Part shown: positions 31,364 to 39,134 of the stretch, piece after piece
Numbering within the stretch: position 1 is the first letter of the stretch
How the letters are laid out: each line of letters begins with the position of its first letter
From: Niveispirillum sp.
GTDB lineage: Bacteria > Pseudomonadota > Alphaproteobacteria > Azospirillales > Azospirillaceae
DNA length: 39,134 nt
Reading direction: 5' to 3'
Assembly (NCBI RefSeq): GCF_017996735.1
Contig: NZ_JAGOGJ010000062.1
Span: 1 to 39,134 of the forward strand
The notes under the pieces: generated by a model
Told to the model about the DNA's origin: nothing
The model's input: the letters and a program-made list of their open reading frames with translations, nothing else
Databases searched by the model: none
Program-made: the position numbers and the translations under genes

Positions 31364-32839
31364 ATGGCTGATGTGATGCAGGTTAATCCCTTCGACTATG
31401 TGGTGTTCGGCGGCACGGGCGATCTGGCCCTGCGCAAGCTGATGCCCGCCCTGTACTATCGCGAACGCGACCATCAGTTGACGGATGACAGCCGCATCAT
31501 CGGCGTGTCCCGCACCGATCAGAATACCGACAGCTTCCGCGCCCAGATCACCAAGGCCCTGGAACAGTTCATTCCGGCCGATGATATCGACCAGGGCGTG
31601 CTGTCCCGGTTCCTGGGCCGCATCACCTATGTGCCACTGGACGCGACCAAGCCGGGCGGCAACTGGCCACTGCTGGTCGAGGCGTTGAAGGATGGCGGGG
31701 ACAAGGCCCGCGTCTTCTATCTGGCAACCTCGCCTGTCCTGTTCGGTGCCATCTGCCGCAACATTAAGGAAGCCGACCTGATCTGCCCCAAGACGCGCGT
31801 CGTCCTGGAAAAGCCGATCGGCAAGGATCAGGCCTCGGCCAACACCGTGAATAACGAGGTTGGCGCCATCTTCAAGGAAGAGCAGATCTTCCGCATCGAC
31901 CATTACCTGGGCAAGGAATCGGTGCAGAACCTGATGGTGCTGCGCTTTGGCAATGCCCTGTTCGAGCCGCTCTGGTCCGCCAACTATATCGACCATGTGC
32001 AGATCACCGTGGCCGAAAAGGTGGGCGTGGAAGGCCGCGCCGACTATTACGACAAGGCCGGCGCGCTCCGCGACATGGTGCAGAACCATTTCCTGCAGCT
32101 TCTCTGCCTTGTGGCCATGGAACCGCCGTCATCCCTGACGGAGGACATGATCCGGAACGAGAAGATCAAGGTCCTGCGCGCGCTGCGCCCCATCACCGCG
32201 CAGGAGGTGAAGGCCAAGACCGTGCGCGGCCAGTACCGCCAGGGCGCGATCGAGGGCAAGACGGTCCCGGGCTACGCTGAGGAACTGGGCAGCAGCTCCA
32301 ACAATGAAACCTTCGTGGCCATCAAGGCGGAGGTGGATAACTGGCGCTGGGGCGGGGTCCCGTTCTATCTGCGCACGGGCAAGCGCATGCCCACGCGTTA
32401 TTCGGAAATCGTGATCCAGTTCAAGGCCGTGCCGCACAATGTCTTCGGGCGGGGTGCGGGCGAGTTGACCGCCAACCGGCTGGTCATCCGGTTGCAGCCG
32501 GATGAAGGTGTGAACCTGTCGATCATGACCAAGGTGCCCGGCCCCGGCGGCCTGCGCCTGCGCTCCGTGCCGCTGAACCTGTCCTATGCGGAAACGTTCA
32601 AGGACCGGTATCCCGACGCGTATGAGCGTCTGTTGATGGACACCGTGCGCGGCAACCCGTCCCTGTTCATGCGCCGGGACGAAGTGGACGCCGCCTGGGC
32701 CTGGATCGACACCATTCAGAAGGGCTGGAAGGACACCGACCAGCCGGCGGAACCCTATCCGGCCGGAAGCTGGGGCCCGCTCTCGGCGGCCCTGCTGCTG
32801 GCCCGTGATGATCGGCGGTGGAACGATGCCGACTATTAA
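31364..32839 (+). CDS. zwf: Glucose-6-phosphate 1-dehydrogenase
   Basis: A 491-residue enzyme oxidising glucose-6-P to 6-phosphogluconolactone with NADP (or NAD). The dinucleotide-binding loop FGGTGDLALRKLMPALYY begins at residue 15. The active-site signature RIDHYLGKESVQNLMVLRF is intact, as are KPIGKD and the substrate segment FYLRTGKRMP. The ATG at 31364 (MADVMQVNPFDYVV) gives standard length; the open frame to 31196 contains the promoter and operator. It heads the Entner-Doudoroff operon, and its end overlaps pgl by 14 bases. Confidence 0.97.
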   Translation: MADVMQVNPFDYVVFGGTGDLALRKLMPALYYRERDHQLTDDSRIIGVSRTDQNTDSFRAQITKALEQFIPADDIDQGVLSRFLGRITYVPLDATKPGGNWPLLVEALKDGGDKARVFYLATSPVLFGAICRNIKEADLICPKTRVVLEKPIGKDQASANTVNNEVGAIFKEEQIFRIDHYLGKESVQNLMVLRFGNALFEPLWSANYIDHVQITVAEKVGVEGRADYYDKAGALRDMVQNHFLQLLCLVAMEPPSSLTEDMIRNEKIKVLRALRPITAQEVKAKTVRGQYRQGAIEGKTVPGYAEELGSSSNNETFVAIKAEVDNWRWGGVPFYLRTGKRMPTRYSEIVIQFKAVPHNVFGRGAGELTANRLVIRLQPDEGVNLSIMTKVPGPGGLRLRSVPLNLSYAETFKDRYPDAYERLLMDTVRGNPSLFMRRDEVDAAWAWIDTIQKGWKDTDQPAEPYPAGSWGPLSAALLLARDDRRWNDADY

Positions 32840-33536
32840 TGCCCATGCCGACAAGGCATCCCTGGTCGCAGCGTTTGCTGACCATATCGCGGGCCTGATC
32901 CGCGATGCGGTGGCCACCTATGGTCGTGCCTCGCTGGTCCTGTCGGGCGGCACCACGCCCGCCGATCTGTTCGCCCGGCTGGATACCTATGACCTGCCCT
33001 GGGACAAGGTCTATCTGACCCTGTCGGATGAGCGCTGGGTCGATCTGGATGATCCCGCCAGCAATGAGGCGATGGTCCGCCGGACCCTGTCAAACGCCGT
33101 TGCCAAGGGTGCGACCGTCGTCGGCCTGAAAAGCGTGGGTGCTACCCCTGCCGACGGGCTGGCCCGCACCAGCAGCCGGCTGGCCACCATGCCCCGCCCC
33201 TATGACCTTGTCCTTCTGGGCATGGGGGAGGACAGCCACACGGCCAGCTTCTTCCCCGGCGCCGCCGGATTGGAAGAGGCGTTGAGCGGGTCACTGGGTC
33301 TGGCCGTGGCCGCCGTCACGCCGGCTGCCATTACGGCTGGAGGGAGTGTGCCGGCCCGCATCACCCTGACCTTGCCGGAACTGCTGCGCGCCCGCGCCGT
33401 TGCCCTGCTGATCACGGGTGACAAGAAAAAATCCGTTCTGGACACGGCGTTGCTGCCGGGGCCGGTTGAGGCCGCCCCCGTCCGCTCCGTCCTGCACCAG
33501 ACCCAGGTCCCCGTTTCCATCTGGTGGGCGCCGTAA
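32826..33536 (+). CDS. pgl: 6-phosphogluconolactonase
   Basis: A 236-residue DevB/SOL-type lactonase hydrolysing 6-phosphogluconolactone to 6-phosphogluconate. Motifs are VLSGGTTPADLFARL (phosphate binding), VYLTLSDERWVDLDDPASNE, LVLLGMGEDSHTASFFPG (catalytic His region) and RITLTLPELLRARAV. The start at 32826 (MPTINAHADKASLVAAF) has GGTGGA close upstream and overlaps zwf by 14 bases. A start at 32805 would add seven residues. It is second gene of the operon, 43 bases before edd. Confidence 0.95.
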   Translation: MPTINAHADKASLVAAFADHIAGLIRDAVATYGRASLVLSGGTTPADLFARLDTYDLPWDKVYLTLSDERWVDLDDPASNEAMVRRTLSNAVAKGATVVGLKSVGATPADGLARTSSRLATMPRPYDLVLLGMGEDSHTASFFPGAAGLEEALSGSLGLAVAAVTPAAITAGGSVPARITLTLPELLRARAVALLITGDKKKSVLDTALLPGPVEAAPVRSVLHQTQVPVSIWWAP

Positions 33537-33579
33537 CCCCCTGGCTTTTGCCGGGCGCCCCTGAAGGAGGAAGTTCGAG

Positions 33580-35412
33580 ATGACACAGGACGCCATCCGC
33601 CGCGTCACCGACCGGATCATCGGGCGCAGCGTCGCCACCCGGTCCAAATATCTGGAGCAGACCCGCGCCGCCGCCGGCAAGGGTCCCAAGCGCGGCACGC
33701 TCGCCTGTGGCAACCTGGCCCATGGTTTCGCGGCCTGTGCCGCCGATGACAAGGCCAAGCTGAAATCGGGGACCGAACCCAACATCGCCATCGTGTCGGC
33801 CTACAATGACATGCTGTCGGCGCATCAGCCGCTGGAACGCTATCCGGCGCTGATCAAGGATGCCGTGCGCAAGGTGGGGGCCGTAGCGCAATTCGCGGGC
33901 GGCGTGCCCGCCATGTGTGACGGCGTGACCCAGGGTCAGCCCGGCATGGAACTGTCGCTGTTCTCCCGCGATGTCATCGCCATGGCGACGGCCATTGCGC
34001 TCTCGCACAACATGTTCGATGCGGGCCTTTATCTGGGTGTCTGCGACAAGATCGTGCCGGGCCTGTTCATCGGCGCCCTGTCCTTCGGCCATCTGCCGGC
34101 CGTCTTCGTGCCCGCCGGCCCCATGACATCCGGCCTGTCCAACCCGGAAAAGGCCAAGGTCCGGCAATTGTACGCAGAGGGCAAGCTGGGCCGCGATGCC
34201 CTGCTGGAGGCGGAGTCGCAAAGCTATCACGGGCCGGGTACCTGTACCTTCTACGGTACCGCCAATTCCAATCAGATGCTGATGGAGATCATGGGCCTGC
34301 ACCTGCCGGGCGCATCCTTCATCAACCCCAACACGCCGCTGCGCGACGCCCTGACCGTGGCCGCCGCGGAGCGTGCGGCCAGGATCACGGCGCTGGGCGA
34401 TGACTACACGCCCATCTGCGACGTGATCGATGAAAAGGCCATCGTCAACGGCATCATCGGCCTGATGGCGACGGGCGGGTCCACCAACCATGCCCTGCAT
34501 CTGGTCGCCATGGCCGCCGCTGCCGGTATCCAGATCGACTGGCAGGATTTCAGCGACCTGTCCTCCTCGGTGCCGCTGCTGGCCCGCGTCTATCCCAATG
34601 GCGTGGCCGATGTGAACCATTTCCACGCCGCCGGCGGCATGCAGTTCGTGATCTCCGAACTGCTGGATAGCGGCCTGCTGCATGGCGATGTGAAGACGGT
34701 GGCCGGCGAAGGCCTGGACGCCTATCGCCAGGATGCCTTCCTGGATAATCACGGGGTGGCCACCTGGCGGCCCGGCGTGAAGGAAAGCGCCGATACCAAG
34801 GTGCTGCGCCCCGTCGCCGACCCGTTCGACAGCACGGGCGGCATGCGGCTTCTGTCCGGCAATCTGGGCCGGGGCATCATCAAGGTGTCCGCCGTGAAGC
34901 CGGAACACCGGGTGATCGAGGCGCCGGCCGCCGTGTTCGACAACCAGGATGACCTTCAGGCCGCCTTCAAGGCCGGTCAGTTGAACCGCGACGTCGTCGC
35001 CGTTGTCCGCTTCCAGGGTCCGCGCGCCAACGGCATGCCGGAACTGCACAAGCTGACCCCCGGCCTGGGCGTGTTGCAGGACAAGGGCTTCAAGGTGGCC
35101 CTGGTCACCGATGGCCGCATGTCGGGCGCGTCGGGCAAGGTGCCGGCCGCCATCCATATCACGCCGGAATGCCTGGGCGGCGGCCCGCTGGCCAAGGTGC
35201 GTGACGGCGACATCATCCGCCTGAACGCCGAAACCGGTGAATTGAACGTGCTGGTCGACGCCGCCGAATTCATGGCCCGCACCGTGACCGTGCCCGACCT
35301 GTCCCATAACGAATGGGGCATGGGCCGCAACCTGTTCGGTGCCTTCCGGGCATCCGCCACCGGGGCCGAGCAGGGTGGGTCCTGCTTCGCTGCCCCCGTC
35401 ACCACCGCCTGA
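33580..35412 (+). CDS. edd: Phosphogluconate dehydratase
   Basis: A 610-residue Fe-S dehydratase of the IlvD/Edd family that converts 6-phosphogluconate to 2-keto-3-deoxy-6-phosphogluconate. Recognisable segments are SAYNDMLSAHQPLERYP, AMCDGVTQGQPGMELSLFSR, GVCDKIVPGL and GPGTCTFYGTANSNQM (cluster cysteines), LMATGGSTNHALHL, and DGRMSGASGKVPAAIH near the end. A very strong ribosome-binding site (GGAGG, 33566-33570) precedes the ATG. It is third gene of the HexR-controlled operon, and eda follows after 20 bases. Confidence 0.97.
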   Translation: MTQDAIRRVTDRIIGRSVATRSKYLEQTRAAAGKGPKRGTLACGNLAHGFAACAADDKAKLKSGTEPNIAIVSAYNDMLSAHQPLERYPALIKDAVRKVGAVAQFAGGVPAMCDGVTQGQPGMELSLFSRDVIAMATAIALSHNMFDAGLYLGVCDKIVPGLFIGALSFGHLPAVFVPAGPMTSGLSNPEKAKVRQLYAEGKLGRDALLEAESQSYHGPGTCTFYGTANSNQMLMEIMGLHLPGASFINPNTPLRDALTVAAAERAARITALGDDYTPICDVIDEKAIVNGIIGLMATGGSTNHALHLVAMAAAAGIQIDWQDFSDLSSSVPLLARVYPNGVADVNHFHAAGGMQFVISELLDSGLLHGDVKTVAGEGLDAYRQDAFLDNHGVATWRPGVKESADTKVLRPVADPFDSTGGMRLLSGNLGRGIIKVSAVKPEHRVIEAPAAVFDNQDDLQAAFKAGQLNRDVVAVVRFQGPRANGMPELHKLTPGLGVLQDKGFKVALVTDGRMSGASGKVPAAIHITPECLGGGPLAKVRDGDIIRLNAETGELNVLVDAAEFMARTVTVPDLSHNEWGMGRNLFGAFRASATGAEQGGSCFAAPVTTA

Positions 35413-35432
35413 TCCGACCGGAACCTGACAAG

Positions 35433-36065
35433 ATGAGCATGGATATCGCCCACATCGCCAGCCTGGCCCCGGTCATTCCGGTGATCATCATCGACCGGCT
35501 GGAAGACGCCCAGCCGCTGGCCGAAGCCCTGGTTGCCGGCGGCCTGCCGGTGCTGGAAGTCACCCTGCGCTCGCCCGCGGCCCTGGACGCCATCCGCATC
35601 ATGGCCAAGGTGCCTGGGGCCGTCGTCGGCGCCGGCACCGTCATCGCCCCGGAGCAGGTGAAGGATGTAGCCGATGCGGGGGCCAAGTTCATCGTCAGCC
35701 CCGGCACCTATCCGGGTCTGGTCGATGCGGTGCTGGACAGCGGCATTCCTTACCTGCCCGGTGTGGCGACGCCGGCGGAGATGATGTACCTGCTGTCGCG
35801 CGGCATCCGTCACCAGAAGCTGTTCCCGGCCACGGTCGTGGGCGGCATCGACATGCTGAAAGCCGTGTCCTCGCCGCTGTCCCAGATCAAGTTCTGCCCC
35901 ACGGGCGGCGTCACCGCCGCCACCGCGCCCGATTTCCTGGCCCTGCCCAACGTCATGTGCGTGGGCGGGTCCTGGGTGACGCCGGGCCATCTGGTCAAGG
36001 CGGGCGACTGGGCGGGCGTCACATCACTGGCGCGTGAAGCGGCATCCCTGCCCCGCCGCGCTTAA
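35433..36065 (+). CDS. eda: 2-dehydro-3-deoxy-phosphogluconate aldolase
   Basis: A 210-residue class I aldolase splitting KDPG into pyruvate and glyceraldehyde-3-P. The Schiff-base lysine is Lys153 in QIKFCPTGGV, and the catalytic Glu42 lies in VLEVTLRSP. GAGTVIAPEQV, IVSPGTYPG and YLPGVATPAEMM are family segments. The ATG at 35433 gives the normal length; the frame is open further upstream only as edd shadow. It is the last gene of the operon, followed by two hairpins, the second a strong terminator. Confidence 0.97.
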   Translation: MSMDIAHIASLAPVIPVIIIDRLEDAQPLAEALVAGGLPVLEVTLRSPAALDAIRIMAKVPGAVVGAGTVIAPEQVKDVADAGAKFIVSPGTYPGLVDAVLDSGIPYLPGVATPAEMMYLLSRGIRHQKLFPATVVGGIDMLKAVSSPLSQIKFCPTGGVTAATAPDFLALPNVMCVGGSWVTPGHLVKAGDWAGVTSLAREAASLPRRA

Positions 36066-36083
36066 CCTTTTTCCGGTCCTCTA

Positions 36084-36160
36084 CGATCGCCGTTGTCCGG
36101 TCATTTCACGGCGATCGACCTCAAGGGCGGTTGGGTTCATCCCAGCCGCCCTCTTTTTTT
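36084..36160 (+). terminator. Hairpin plus intrinsic terminator of the zwf-pgl-edd-eda operon
   Basis: A first 10-bp stem (CGATCGCCGT/ACGGCGATCG, 36084-36117, 14-base loop) is followed by AGGGCGGTTGGG/CCCAGCCGCCCT (36124-36152, 12 pairs including one wobble, 5-base loop) and a run of seven T residues. The second hairpin is the terminator; the first may protect the 3' end. Confidence 0.93.
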
Positions 36161-36220
36161 GTACTCCCAGGCGGGGTAGCATTTCCGGAAAGACAGCAAC
36201 CGGACGGCAGCCCGCGCCAG

Positions 36221-37948
36221 TTACGGCGCCCCCGCCGTCCCGTTCGACCTTGGATCGGCCCCGCCGCGCCATTGCCCCGTCATCCGGTCGATGCCGTTCA
36301 GCTTGCCGCCGAAATCATCGACCACAACCTGATGGCCCATGGCGCGCAGCCTGTCCGCCATGCCGCCGACCGGCGTCCCCGCCTCGATCCGGATCGTATC
36401 GCCGCTGCCCATGAAGGTGGGCAGGGCCAGGGCCGACTGCACATCCAGCTTCCAGTCCAGCACGCCGACAATGGCCTTGGCCACCTGCGCGATGATGGTC
36501 GGCCCGCCCGCCGCACCGATGGCCAGCACGGCCTGACCGCTCTGGTCATAGACGATGGTGGGCGACATGGAACTGCGCGGGCGCTTGCCCGGCTCCACCC
36601 GGTTGGCGGTGGGCACGCCGTCCACGTCGGGCACAAAGTTGAAATCCGTCAGCTCGTTGTTCAGCACATAGCCGTCCACGATGATGCCGGAGCCATAGAT
36701 ATCCTCAATGGTGGAGGTCATGGACGCGACATTGCCCCATTCATCGGCAACGGAGAAATGGGTGGTGCCCGGGATTTCATTGTCGGGAATGTCCGACACG
36801 CGCGGCGCATCCTTGGGATTGCCCGGCAACGCCTTGGGCATGGCCTTCTTCGGATCGATCAGCTTGGCCCGATCCTTGATATAGGCGGGGTCGGTCAACC
36901 CCTCGACCGGCACCTTAACATGGTCCGGGTCACCCAGCCACTTGGCCCGGTCGGCATAGGCCAGCCGCATCGATTCGCCCAGGATATGCCAGGCTTCCGG
37001 GCTGTTCGGCCCCATGGAAGGAATGTCGAACCCTTCCATCTGTTTCAGGATGGTCAGCACCGCGATGCCACCAGAGGAGGGCGGCCCCATGCCGCAGACG
37101 GTGTAGACACGGTAGGTGCCACAGACGGGCGGGCGCGACACGGCCCGGTAATTCACCATATCCTCGGCCGTGATGACGCTGGGGTTACGCGGCGCCTTGC
37201 CCACCGCCGCCCGCAACCGCTCCGCCGCCGGCCCCTTGTAGAAAGCATCCGCCCCCTTCTCCGCCACCAGCGTCAGCAGATCGGCCAGCTTGGGGTTTTT
37301 GATCACCGATCCCACCGGCTTGGGCAACCCGTCCGGCTGATAATAGAGTTCCTGCGCCTCTTTCGACACGGACAGCAGCGGTTTCTGTTCCTCCAGCATC
37401 TTCACCATGCGCGGGGTGACGACAAAGCCGTCGCGCGCCAGTTTGATGGCCGGCTGGAAGAGCGCCTTCCAGGGCAGCTTGCCATGGCGGGCATGGGCCA
37501 GTTCGATCAGGCGGATATTGCCCGGCACACCGACGGACAGGCCGCCGGCCCGCGCCAGTTCATAATCCATTTCCTGGCCGTTTTGCATGAACCGGTCGGG
37601 CCTAGCCGCCGATGGCGCCTCCTCCCGCCCGTCATAGCTGAACGTGTCCTTGGACCCGGCCGGGTGGTACAGCATGAAGCCGCCGCCGCCGATGCCGGAC
37701 GATTCCGGCTCCACCACCGTCAGGGCCAGCATCAGGGCCGCCGCCGCATCCGCCGCCGACCCGCCCTGGCGCAGGATTCCCCGCCCCGCATCGGTGGCGC
37801 GCGGGTCCGCCGACGACACCATGGCCCGGCCCATGGGCAGCGCCGTCACCACCGCACTGTCCTTCTGCGCCCAGGCCCCCGTGGCCGGTATCGCGCACAG
37901 CGCGGTGGCAACACAAAGCGACAGGGCAAACGAACGCAGACGGTTCAT
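36221..37948 (-). CDS. ggt: Gamma-glutamyltranspeptidase (glutathione hydrolase)
   Basis: A 575-residue periplasmic N-terminal-nucleophile hydrolase that cleaves gamma-glutamyl bonds of glutathione. The signal peptide is MNRLRSFALSLCVATALCAI, cleaved near AWAQ. The large subunit carries GGSAADAAAALMLAL, ESSGIGGGGFMLYH and GMGPPSSGGIAVLTI. Autocleavage is expected before Thr395 in IPGTTHFSVADEWGNVAS, which becomes the nucleophile of the small subunit. The start at 37948 gives a clean signal peptide, with GGAG 11 bases upstream. It is a single gene, with its 3' end facing the eda terminator. Confidence 0.95.
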   Translation of the reverse strand: MNRLRSFALSLCVATALCAIPATGAWAQKDSAVVTALPMGRAMVSSADPRATDAGRGILRQGGSAADAAAALMLALTVVEPESSGIGGGGFMLYHPAGSKDTFSYDGREEAPSAARPDRFMQNGQEMDYELARAGGLSVGVPGNIRLIELAHARHGKLPWKALFQPAIKLARDGFVVTPRMVKMLEEQKPLLSVSKEAQELYYQPDGLPKPVGSVIKNPKLADLLTLVAEKGADAFYKGPAAERLRAAVGKAPRNPSVITAEDMVNYRAVSRPPVCGTYRVYTVCGMGPPSSGGIAVLTILKQMEGFDIPSMGPNSPEAWHILGESMRLAYADRAKWLGDPDHVKVPVEGLTDPAYIKDRAKLIDPKKAMPKALPGNPKDAPRVSDIPDNEIPGTTHFSVADEWGNVASMTSTIEDIYGSGIIVDGYVLNNELTDFNFVPDVDGVPTANRVEPGKRPRSSMSPTIVYDQSGQAVLAIGAAGGPTIIAQVAKAIVGVLDWKLDVQSALALPTFMGSGDTIRIEAGTPVGGMADRLRAMGHQVVVDDFGGKLNGIDRMTGQWRGGADPRSNGTAGAP

Positions 37949-38046
37949 CGCGGGACATCTCCGGCCAAGCTGCAAGGGCCGTCAGCTTCCCATGAAAAAC
38001 ACGCATATCCTACTGTAAAATATTGGTTATTTTATGGGCAAGGTGC

Positions 38047-38661
38047 CTAAGCGGCAGCCCCGGCAAAGCGCTGCAGGGCCGGCAGCACTCGCGGCTTGGC
38101 CGGCGCAACGACCTCCCGATGGATGCGCCCGACCAGCGATTTGATCAGATCGGTCCGGTTCAACGCGGTGGCCACCATCAACATCTCCATCTCGCCCGCC
38201 AGGAAGGGAGAGATTTTCAGCGACAGGCGTTTACGCGGGGATTGTTTCTCAGCCCCCGGGAAGCTGTCGCGGAAGGCCTGCCAATCGGCCAGCAAACCCG
38301 CCCCCGCCTCCTTCTCCGCCGCTGCCCCATGCAGGTAATAGGACAGCAGCGCCTTGCGGAAATCGGTCGAAAGCTGCGGATTGATGCGATAGGCGGCAAG
38401 GTCGAGCGTTTCCAGGTACAGGGCGGGCAACTGCGCTTCCAGCGATACCGTCGCCCGCTCCCTTGCGGCCCGAATGGCAGGCGTGGATTGCGGCGGAATG
38501 GTCAGGACATCACCGCAAACATCGCAAACCCCGACCAGAATGTCGGGCGCACTGCCGTGACCGTCATCAAACGGCACATCGCGGTACCGGAAATGGGTGG
38601 TGACCAGCCCGTCCCGGTGACAGACCGCCCTGCCCGCCTCGCCTTCAACATACAGCTTCAT
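38047..38661 (-). CDS. Putative antitoxin: MqsA/YgiT-like zinc domain with RHH-like tail
   Basis: A 204-residue protein, second of a two-gene unit. The N-terminal 55 residues look like the zinc domain of MqsA/YgiT: Cys14-His15, a RDVPF segment like KDIPY, then VGVCDVCGD (Cys46, Cys49) and IPPQSTPAI. The MqsA-type Xre HTH is absent. After a helical middle (about 60-135) comes RKRLSLKISPFLAGEMEMLM with NRTDLIKSLVGRIHREV (about 143-185), a strand-helix-helix pattern typical of ribbon-helix-helix DNA-binding domains. The ATG has AGGT seven bases upstream. It lies 12 bases after the putative toxin. The call rests on pattern and gene order, not on a search. Confidence 0.6.
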   Translation of the reverse strand: MKLYVEGEAGRAVCHRDGLVTTHFRYRDVPFDDGHGSAPDILVGVCDVCGDVLTIPPQSTPAIRAARERATVSLEAQLPALYLETLDLAAYRINPQLSTDFRKALLSYYLHGAAAEKEAGAGLLADWQAFRDSFPGAEKQSPRKRLSLKISPFLAGEMEMLMVATALNRTDLIKSLVGRIHREVVAPAKPRVLPALQRFAGAAA

Positions 38662-38673
38662 GCCTACCTGCCT

Positions 38674-38958
38674 TCAGCGATGGACGCTGATGAAGGTGGT
38701 GTCCGGGTCCAGGAAGTAGAACTTGATGTACCAGCCATTGCGCACCACGATATGGACCTCAATGCTGGCATGGGCATGGTGTGGGCTGGCCCGGTGGTGA
38801 TTGCCGGTGGCGCCCGCGATCAGGTCATGCACGAAATCCGCCGACACCTCGCCCGTGGCCAGCTTGTTCCTGGTCTCGATGCTATTGCGTGCCTCATGCA
38901 GGAACCGGCCGTCACGCAGGTCACGTAAAACCCGGCTTTTGACGGCACGCCAGCCCAT
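38674..38958 (-). CDS. Putative toxin, MqsR/DUF4258-like
   Basis: A small protein of 94 residues from the ATG at 38958 (MGWRAVKSRVLRDLRDG), with GGGGGA just upstream; a TTG at 38982 is the alternative. A helical N-terminal half with VSADFVHDLIAGATG is followed by a strand-rich end, VHIVVRNGWYIKFYFLDP and TTFISVHR, the layout of RelE-fold mRNA interferases such as MqsR or of DUF4258, which is often paired with YgiT-type zinc-finger antitoxins. The histidine-rich segment HHRASPHHAH is unusual. Toxin-first order followed by a zinc-domain partner matches mqsRA. Toxicity is inferred only. Confidence 0.5.
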   Translation of the reverse strand: MGWRAVKSRVLRDLRDGRFLHEARNSIETRNKLATGEVSADFVHDLIAGATGNHHRASPHHAHASIEVHIVVRNGWYIKFYFLDPDTTFISVHR

Positions 38959-38970
38959 CCAGTCCCCCGA

Positions 38971-38998
38971 ACTATACGACAATCCTCGTAAAAAGCAA
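38971..38998 (-). promoter_or_regulatory. Candidate promoter of the toxin-antitoxin pair
   Basis: On the minus strand TTGCTT, a 16-base spacer and TATAGT. It ends only 12 bases before the ATG at 38958, so the transcript would have almost no leader; the assignment is tentative. Confidence 0.35.
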
Positions 38999-39003
38999 GG
39001 ACC

Positions 39004-39134
39004 CTACACGGCCACATCCGCCTTGATCGGCGGGTGCGGGTCATAGCCTTCGACCACGAAATCCCCGGTCCGGTAGGCATCGGTGCTGTCGGCCCGGCGG
39101 GCCAGGGTCCAGCCCGGGAGGGGGCGGGGGTCGG
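39004..39134 (-). CDS. thyA: Thymidylate synthase, C-terminal end (partial)
   Basis: The minus-strand frame entering from the window edge ends GDFVVEGYDPHPPIKADVAV and a TAG at 39004-39006. The sequence EGYDPHPxIK-x-x-VAV is the conserved C-terminus of ThyA, which methylates dUMP to dTMP using methylenetetrahydrofolate. Only about 43 residues are in the window. The catalytic cysteine and most of the protein lie beyond base 39134. The stretch before the conserved end (PLPGWTLARRADSTDAYR) is unremarkable. Confidence 0.85.
   Translation of the reverse strand, partial: DPRPLPGWTLARRADSTDAYRTGDFVVEGYDPHPPIKADVAV

Overview
The window looks like chromosomal DNA of a GC-rich alphaproteobacterium, most likely Rhodospirillales (Azospirillaceae-like). 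This is inferred from protein character and familiar gene neighbourhoods (hpf-ptsN, accD-folC, DUF952-pyrD, hflK-hflC-DUF2065-degP, zwf-pgl-edd-eda with a divergent hexR). No rRNA, tRNA, CRISPR array, prophage or complete insertion sequence was found.

Layout. 1-1290: hpf and ptsN, closed by a strong terminator. 1406-3469: an orphan membrane histidine kinase on the minus strand. 3611-7090: trpA, a HEPN-like gene remnant, accD and folC; trpB is not adjacent. 7202-10320: a small unknown gene, DUF952-pyrD, and a degenerate EAL protein. 10324-15515: an amino-sugar / peptidoglycan-recycling cluster (nagK, GntR regulator, SIS-type GlcN-6-P deaminase, nagA, an IS3-OrfA-like HTH gene) divergent from a MurQ-like etherase, with repeated ATACCAGAT boxes over the shared promoters. 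15541-17276: moeA-mobB. 17427-22780: hflK-hflC-DUF2065-degP divergent from mrp (apbC). 22781-25563: an unknown 98-aa gene, about 0.7 kb of AT-richer, hairpin-rich DNA without genes, and an unknown polytopic membrane protein. 25576-29733: glgB, a CAT-like acetyltransferase and a cystathionine gamma-synthase/lyase-type enzyme. 29803-30049: three copies of a dispersed repeat. 30062-36160: hexR and the Entner-Doudoroff operon zwf-pgl-edd-eda with two candidate HexR operators and a strong terminator. 36221-37948: gamma-glutamyltranspeptidase. 38047-38958: a probable toxin-antitoxin pair whose antitoxin joins an MqsA/YgiT-like zinc domain to a ribbon-helix-helix-like tail. 39004-39134: the 3' end of thyA.

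How the genes work together. The nag/murQ genes would convert MurNAc-6-P and GlcNAc into fructose-6-P. zwf-pgl-edd-eda takes glucose-6-P to pyruvate and glyceraldehyde-3-P, with HexR sensing the pathway intermediate KDPG. HflKC-DUF2065-DegP is envelope protein quality control. The most unusual items are the zinc/RHH antitoxin pair, the HEPN fragment fused into the trpA-accD transcription unit, and the structured intergenic segment at 23.7-23.94 kb. All function calls rest on motif reading by eye; no database search was run.
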